Of a stretch of DNA of 64,000 nt, positions 57,612 to 64,000 are shown one piece after another. This DNA comes from Prosapia bicincta (lineage: Eukaryota > Arthropoda > Insecta > Hemiptera > Cercopidae): positions 64,787,753 through 64,851,752 of the forward strand of contig JBAIZL010000004.1 of the NCBI GenBank assembly GCA_036971475.1, in the 5' to 3' direction. The notes below the pieces were generated by a model. It searched no databases. It had not been told where the DNA came from and worked only from the letters and a program-made list of their open reading frames with translations. Position 1 is the stretch's first letter; each line of letters begins with the position of its first letter. The position numbers and the translations under genes are program-made.

Positions 57612-59623
57612 GTGCTTTGGCTATCAAACCACTGCATTGGAACCAGTATGCTTACCAACCGGGGAAATCTTGCGAGGGAGCTCTCCATCAATTGGTTGGT
57701 AGGATTGAGCAAATGATCGCTAAGAAAGGTTGTGCCATAGGTGCCTTCCTCGACATTGAAGGGGCTTTCAATAACCCCTCAGTGGAGACGATGGTAAGTG
57801 GTGCAAGACGTCATGGAGTGGATGCGACCACGTGTGGTTGGATTAGTTCCATGTTAACAAACAGAAGCATTTCTGTAGAGGTGGCAGGGGAGGTCAGAAG
57901 GGCGGAGACAAGTCTGGGCTGTGCACAGGGGGGGGTTCTCTCTCCTCTGTTGTGGTGCCTAGTGGTTGACAACCTTATTGAACTCCTGAATGAACAGGGG
58001 TACTTCTGTCTAGGATATGCGGACGACATAGTTGTCCTGATCCTGGGCAGATTCCCTGATACAGTCCTTGAGGTAATCAGAAATCCTCTACGACTGATTG
58101 AAGAGTGGTGTAAAAAGGAGAACCTTAGGGTAAATCCAAAAAAGACTGCTCTCATTAACTTCACCAGACAGCGAAAAGATCTGACGACCAGGATGCCCCG
58201 CTTGTTTGGTGAATACCTTGAGTTTGTGGGGGAGGTGAAGTACCTGGGAGTTACTCTGGACAGGAAACTCACCTGGAATCCACATCTTGAGAGGACAGTT
58301 AACAGGGCCAAAAGGGCACTGATGACTGTGAGAAGAATGGTGGGTAAGAAATGGGGACTGAAGCCATCAATGATGCACTGGATGTATCTGAGGGTGATAA
58401 GACCTATGATTACCTATGGAGCTCTGGTGTGGTGGACAAAGGCCAACCAGGCACAGACAAGAGCTAAACTGAGCTCTATCCAGAGATTGGCCTGTCTGTG
58501 CACACTGGGAGCGATGTCAACTACACCAGGTGCAGCAATGGAAGTAATGCTTAACCTCCCTCCCCTTGAGCTTGTCCTTAGGGGAGAGGCGAGGCTAGCG
58601 GCATGGAGATTGCGCAACTCGAGCAACTGGGCTAACCTCCCAGATGTCTCGGGACATATGAGTATCGAGTGCGTGGTCAAAGAACCCGTCTTGGAAATGG
58701 GCAGCGACCACATTACTCGAATGTTTGCACCTGACCAGGTCCACCAAACTGTGATGGAATGGTCAGGGACATTAACATCGGGAGCTCAGATCTGGTACAC
58801 AGATGGCTCCAAGATGGACTTCGGCACTGGAGCGGGGGTGTATTGTAAAAACCCAAGGGTAGAACTAGTTTTTTCCTTGGGGAGGCATACCTCTGTCTTT
58901 CAGGCCGAAGTATATGCTATAAATGCCTGTCTGGGAGAGATAGCGAGAAGGGAAACACATGGGGCCCGGATTGCTATTTTCTCCGACAGTCAGGCAGCAA
59001 TTAAGGCACTAAACGGACACGTGGTCACCTCGGCCATAGTCAGGGAGTGCCTAATTAACCTACAAGCTCTGGCAAGGCACAATCAAGTCAAGATTGGTTG
59101 GGTGCCAGGGCATAGGGGAATACTTGGAAATGAAGCCGCAGATGCGCTGGCCAGGGAGGGGTCCTCGACTCCCCTGATTGGACCGGAACCTGCGGTGGGT
59201 ATTTCCAAATCCATGGTCAGGATGACAGTGCGAAGGTGGATGGCTGAAAGACACTGTGAGCACTGGATCAGGGCCGAAGGGATGAGGCACAGTAAGCTAA
59301 CCCTTAGGAGACCTTCCTTGGGGCTGCAGAAGAGTCTCATCTATCTGTCTAGGCAGGAATTAAGGATAGCCACAGGACTACTCACGGGACACTGTGGACT
59401 AAGGAAACATTTGCATAAAATGGGTATCTACAAGGATGAACCAGTGTGCAGATTGTGCGGGCAGGAACAGGAGACTGCCACACACATTATTTACAGATGT
59501 GGAGTACTTGCTGAGAGGCGCTTCAACCTCTTTGGTGATGGAACGGCTTTGGTGGATGCTGAAGGTAAAACTCTAGTCAGGAAACTCCTAAACCTGGTAA
59601 GAGGGAAGGGGTTATTTGACTAG
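57612..59623 (+). CDS. LINE ORF2, RT core, RNase H and C-terminal zinc motif
   Basis: An open frame of about 670 codons after the G10 run. RT: AFLDIEGAFNN (motif A, Asp near 57742), GCAQGGVLSPLLW (motif B), GYADDIVVLI (motif C, near 58015). RNase H: WYTDGSK (Asp near 58797), FQAEVYAI (Glu), SDSQAAIKAL (Asp), and GHRGILGNEAADALARE. C-terminal C-x2-C-x8-H-x4-C (CRLCGQEQ...HIIYRC, near 59449), the usual LINE zinc motif. All catalytic residues I can place are intact. Function: target-primed reverse transcription and removal of template RNA. It cannot be translated as a whole from ORF2 unless the upstream breaks are artefacts. Confidence 0.85.
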
Positions 59624-59716
59624 ATCAGGGAGGTAAGTACAATATACCTTAAGGTAGCTTCGGGCAATTCAAACCCGCTCCCAAGTTAAAAAAAAAAAAA
59701 AAAAAAAATTTTAATA

Positions 59717-60640
59717 TCAGACTAATTAATTCATGCCGCAATTTTAAAATTTATACATAAATTACTAGTTATTCTATTTACTCTTTTAAACAAACTTACC
59801 CTTTTTTAAACATTTCTTATAACTTAGCCCCCCTCCCCAATTCGTCTGCTCTCTTCTAAAGCTCCGTAATAAATCATTTTTTCCCGATGATTTTTAGTTT
59901 TAAAAACCACCAGCTTAATCTCCCCCTTACGTGTTTCAGTTATTAGGGGATTCCCACACAGCGATTATAATTAGCCTTCCTAACGGTACAGTGTTATTTC
60001 CAAGGTTATTTTTGTCACATGGAATTCATTATTCGATATGCTTCTCATAACACAGGTTTATGACTACCCCCTAACTAGAACAACGGAAAACTTTCTTTGG
60101 CGGTTCTTCAAAACTATTCTTGTATATTCGTTTCTAAATATTTCTACACAATATTATTCTTTTGAATACTAACTAAATTTATTCTATAGCCCTTATGCGT
60201 TTATATTTTCATATATATTAAGGTATACATTGACTGATTTATAAACTGCTGCTTCAAATATCTAACTATCTTCGAGATGTTTTTTTCATTGCGTTATAAA
60301 TTTCAAAACAATTTGCCTAAGTAATGGAACCTATATTGTATAGCATAATCTGAGTTATAAGGATAACCTATGCCAAGCATAAGTTTTTGTTATCCTCTCT
60401 ACAAAATGACAGATTAATACAAAATTGAAATAATCTCTTGTCACCTTTATTCGTAAAATATACATTGACTAGCTGGAATATATTTCCTTGCAATAATAAA
60501 TCAACATATCGTGGGGTTGTTGAGGTGCGTATTAAATGAAGAGAATTGTTTAAAAACAAACAACAGTCTAATAAACTATATTTTCAATTTCATTTGTTAT
60601 ACGTAAATGTATGATTTATAAATCAATAAATAAATAAATA
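59717..60640. other. AT-rich sequence, nothing recognised
   Basis: No gene or repeat noticed until a short (TA)n tract at about 60642-60670. Confidence 0.45.
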
Positions 60641-60707
60641 TATATATTTATATATATATATATATATATTTATATGTATATACTGTCTATATAAGCCTAT
60701 ATAAATA

Positions 60708-62065
60708 CAGGGTGCCCCATAAAAACGGGAATTTTTGTAACGCGTCTTGGCAGCCGTGAGCAGGTGGCAGCACTTCGGGACAGCGACAGTGTACAAGTAA
60801 ACAAGCCGCCATTACAGTAGCCTAGGACCAGTGGAACGGGCAACAGCGTGCGTTAGCTATAAAATGATTTATAAAAACGGCGATAGTTTGAAAGCTGCCC
60901 AGATTGAGTTCCGACGTTTTTACAACTTAGGATGGCATGATTCCGTTCCGTCAAAACATGCCATTAGAAGATGGATTAATAATTTTGAAGAGATTGGATC
61001 AGCTTTAAAGAAGAAACCAACGGGACGGCAAAGTAGTGCTCGTACTGCACATAACATTGATGTTGTACGCCGATCTGTATTGAAGAGTCCACGCCGTTCG
61101 ATTCGTAAGCAAGCAGCTGCGGTTGAAATGTCCCGTGAGAGTGTTCGCAGAATTCTTCATTTAAAATTAAAATTTCACCCCTACAAGCTGCAGATAGTGC
61201 AGGTTGAGAGTTGAAGGAAAATGATTACTAGTCGCGATTGCAATTCTGCCAACAAAAGTTAACATACATAAACAATGACGATGAATTTCTAAGCAAGTTG
61301 TGGATGTCAGATGAGGCCCACTTTCATCTCACAGGTTATGTTAACAAGCATAAATACAGATACTGGGCAGACACAAATCCTAATGAACTTCATGAGCGCC
61401 CTTTACACGCTAATAAGGTTACAGTATGGTGTGCTGTTTCATTACATGGGATCATCGGACCTTATTTTTTTGAGGATGAACGGGGGATTGCAGTGACTGT
61501 CAATGCTGATCGTTACGTGGAAACGTTACAACGTTTCGTTACACCGGAATTGAACAATTTTCCAGCCGTTCAAGAATCCTGGTTTCAACAGGATGGTGCG
61601 ACATCACACACTGCACGGCGATCAATGGAGGCTGTGCGTGTGGAGGCTGTGCGTGGATTGTTTGGTAACCGTGTCATCTCAAGATTCGGTAACGTTTTCT
61701 GGCCCCTTGGATCGCCAGATTTGACCGTGTGCGATTTCTTTTTGTGGGGCTATCTCAAAACTAAAGTGTTCACAACTCGACCAAGAACTGTAAATGAGTT
61801 AAAACAGAGATTCGGGATAAAATTCACAGTATTCCAGTTGAGATGTTGTAGCGGTCAATGAGGAATCTCCACCGCAGATTTCAAGAATGCATTCGTAGAG
61901 GAGGACGCCACCTAAAGGATGTTGTTTTTAAAAAATCATAAATTCCATCAGTGTTTCATAAATGGCAAGTTTTGTTATTTCATGCAATATAAATAAAACC
62001 ATTTTCTTCCATCACTCTTATATTTTTAGAATTTTTTTAAAAATTTCCGTTTTTCTGTCACCCTG
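60708..62065 (+). mobile_element. Tc1/mariner-type element with TIRs and TA duplication
   Basis: CAGGGTG at 60708 preceded by TA, and CACCCTG at 62059-62065 followed by TA. TIRs continue imperfectly (AAAACGGGAATTTTTG at the left; on the other strand AAAACGGAAATTTTTA at the right). Length is 1358 bp, usual for this superfamily. It contains one broken transposase gene. Confidence 0.9.
60831..61940 (+). pseudogene. Tc1/mariner transposase (DD41D-like), frameshifted
   Basis: 60831-61214 encodes the DNA-binding half with helix-turn-helix features (SVPSKHAIRRWINNFEE; RRSIRKQAAAVEMSRESVRRIL). A frameshift near 61205 and a TAG near 61226 lead to the catalytic half, 61238-61861: MSDEAHF (Asp 61310), FQQDGATSHTA (Asp 61592), SPDLTVCDFFLWG (third Asp 61733). 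Between the second and third Asp are 46 residues, but five of these (VEAVR) are a 15-bp tandem duplication, so the original spacing was 41. DD41D is the signature of the rosa-type lineage. A second shift near 61815 displaces the C-terminus, which continues as RNLHRRFQECIRRGGRHLKD. Not functional. Confidence 0.85.
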
Positions 62066-63279
62066 TATATACGCTGAATGCGAATATTTCTCCAAAACTT
62101 CATTTCTTGTTTCATATATTTTTTTTACTTACAAATTGAGTTGAAATCCATTTATATAACCATTTCAATACTATCCTAAGATATGGTCTTTAAGCTGGAA
62201 TGTCTTTACTGAATCCGATCCCCGGGGAAAACCCCAGGGGATTTTTGAAAATAAGGTCTAATAACGGGTTCTATACAGATTTTGTTAGGCGTTAACTCAC
62301 GGATGATTTTGGTCGGCGATGCTTGTTCAAACTTTAACCGGCGTCAGTCGTCTTGAGAGCGGTGGGGAGGTGCATGCACATGGTGGGGTAGGGGTGGTGC
62401 GTGCGCCCACGCGCGCCAGCGACAGCCGTCGCAGTGAATATTTCATTTGCGGTCTATTCTCACCTCGTTTTGTTCCACTGTTACTGTTAAAGGTCCATGA
62501 ATTATTGAAGTAAAGAGTCGTAGATAGGATTATTTTCGTATAAATGCCATGTTCTAGAAAGAACTATTTAAATGTATTTTTATAGGACGTATTTAAAAAT
62601 ATAACGTATAAAAGAAATCATGCAGACAAACTTTAGTTCTATAGCCAAACATTACACCCTTTTGCTAACTCAGATTATAATCAATAACATTCTACTACGG
62701 TTTAAAATCCGTTATTCTGTTTTTTTATAATTAAATAAATAATAAAATCAATCATAAATATTCGAAAACGGATAAACTCAGAAATCAATTAACACAAAAA
62801 TAAGGTTTTACTACAATTAACTTTCCTTTAATTATTTCCTGAGTTTATTGACTTGTGGTTTATTTTTGTGCTTCTCTGATGAGTTAATTAATTGCTTTTC
62901 TATTACTTGAGTTTAAACATTCTTGTATAACAACACCTATTTCATTACCAATCATGAAAACGGTTTCAAAACATACACCGTGAACAAGGTAGCTTGTTTC
63001 TTACACGGGTTTTATCTGTGATGGTCACACTTAGACAAATTTATTCCACACTCCGACTTGTTATTCAACAACAATAGAAACACGTTTCAGATATGTTTCA
63101 ATTAGTTACCACTTAGTTATTTAATACATTTTCATTAACGTAACTTTACCGAAATATATGAAACAAATAATCCATGTTGTTTTCTTCACGCTTTTCTCTA
63201 CATATTACTTTTCATTTCTTTTTATTCTTTTAATATTTCACATAAAATCTAGATGACATATAAATACTACTTTTCTTAT
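62066..63279. other. AT-rich flank with a GC-rich patch
   Basis: 62210-62240 holds a small hairpin around CCCCGGGGAAAACCCCAGGGG. 62320-62440 is GC- and CpG-rich in an AT-rich region. The ORF at 62319-62513 there has no recognisable product. The remainder shows nothing. Confidence 0.4.
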
Positions 63280-63420
63280 ACCCCAGTTATCTGTGCAAGA
63301 GCGGCGTAAACTGCAGTTCGATTTAAAGTAAACATTACTGACTTATTAGAGTTCAATGTTGACGTATGAGGGACTGTACATCTGTGCTATCTACAGCTGT
63401 GTACTGTGTAAAGCTTCCAC
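63280..63420. repeat. Dispersed repeat shared with 43260-43420
   Basis: Second copy of the family described at 43260, same orientation, with GACTGTACATCTGTGCTATCT as the best preserved end. Confidence 0.55.
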
Positions 63421-64000
63421 TTTTAATTAACCATTGCCATAGCCTTAGTTCATACGCCTGTTAACTTAGACTAACATCTCTGAAAGAAGTTTATTCCTAA
63501 GTTTTAAAGCAGTAATCTCAAGTAACACTTGAAAAACCTTACATTTGATGAAAAAAGCAAATTGAATTAATTTAGTACAGAGTTACCACTTTACACGTTT
63601 TTTCAAAACATTTTCAGTTTTTAATGTTACACCTTTCAATATACAGAAGTACTTCCGTGTTAATGATGTTCCTGAATCTTGAAAAATGTGAAAACACGCC
63701 AGTGAAAAATGAATAGGATAAAATATTCTAAATACCTTAATGCTGAGATATTCCAATGCAATAAGATAGTGGTTCAACCTAATGACATTATGTGATGATA
63801 CTGATAAAAAGTAATAGAATTAAACATCTTTTACTTGTATACTTACATCGAGCTTACATCATACAAATATCAGCTGCTGTTTGCTACTTCTCAGATATTA
63901 TTTTTTGTTAGAGTTACATATTTTATTTAAAATATAAGACTACAATGATTGAGAGTAGGAGTGTACGTATTTTATGTTTGCGTGAAAAGAAATTTCAATA
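63421..64000. other. AT-rich sequence, nothing recognised
   Basis: No gene or repeat noticed. The minus-strand ORF at 63583-63777 has no motif. Confidence 0.4.

Larger units (their letters stand above)
55185..59708 (+). mobile_element. LOA-like non-LTR retrotransposon, nearly complete
   Basis: Distinctly GC-richer than its surroundings. Order: 5' region with a small open segment, endonuclease (56004), reverse transcriptase (to about 58600), RNase H (about 58790-59160), C-terminal zinc-binding motif, stop at 59623, short 3' UTR, 21-A tail (59688-59708). TTTAATA precedes the 5' end (55178-55184) and follows the tail (59710-59716), a candidate target-site duplication. The EN start KILQVNLQHSRAA and the presence of RNase H fit the LOA/I-type group. 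Coding is broken only by two homopolymer shifts and one stop, so the insertion is young or the breaks are sequence errors. Confidence 0.85.

Noticed and set aside
62319..62513. 64-codon ORF in the GC-rich patch
   Set aside because: Composition alone keeps it open; no recognised motif, start context or splice structure.

Overview
The window is AT-rich eukaryotic, almost certainly arthropod (probably insect), repeat-dominated DNA. The element families point this way: a Penelope-like element, a LOA-type non-LTR retrotransposon, a Tc1/mariner element with a DD41D-like catalytic spacing, piggyBac-like remnants, a Ty3-type LTR retrotransposon, and many long (TA)n tracts. There are no operons, bacterial signals, tRNAs or rRNAs that I could support. 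I found no convincing ordinary host gene. The one gene that looks intact is a small spliced RING-finger gene inside a mobile-looking structure.

Layout. 1.3-3.1 kb: two direct copies of a Penelope-like 3' segment, minus strand. 5.1-5.7 kb: piggyBac-like remnant. 7.5-21.4 kb: a decayed Ty3-type LTR retrotransposon. It has a primer-binding-site-like motif at 11.1 kb, a gag start at 11.55 kb, and the rest of gag, protease, RT, RNase H and integrase from 15.5 to 20.8 kb. About 3.8 kb of unrelated DNA, itself carrying a second piggyBac-like remnant, separates the two parts of gag. 21.5-32.1 kb: a roughly 10.5 kb inverted-repeat structure. Two arms of 3.5-4.6 kb, each built from the same ordered series of short tandem repeats, flank a 2 kb single-copy core. 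The core holds a minus-strand RING gene with TATA box, six phase-compatible coding exons and a poly(A) signal. I consider this foldback-like element with its cargo gene the main discovery.

32.2-46.5 kb: a 0.4 kb inverted-repeat element, several palindromic elements each embedded in (TA)n microsatellites, and other small dispersed repeats. 46.9-48.2 kb: decayed LINE on the minus strand. 49.0-49.8 kb: 178-bp satellite. 53.1-54.1 kb: Penelope-like fragment. 55.2-59.7 kb: near-complete LOA-like LINE with poly(A) tail and candidate target-site duplication. 60.7-62.1 kb: Tc1/mariner element with TIRs and TA duplication. The remainder is AT-rich sequence in which I see no gene.

All exon models, boundaries and similarities were read by eye; family assignments rest on recognised motifs, not searches.
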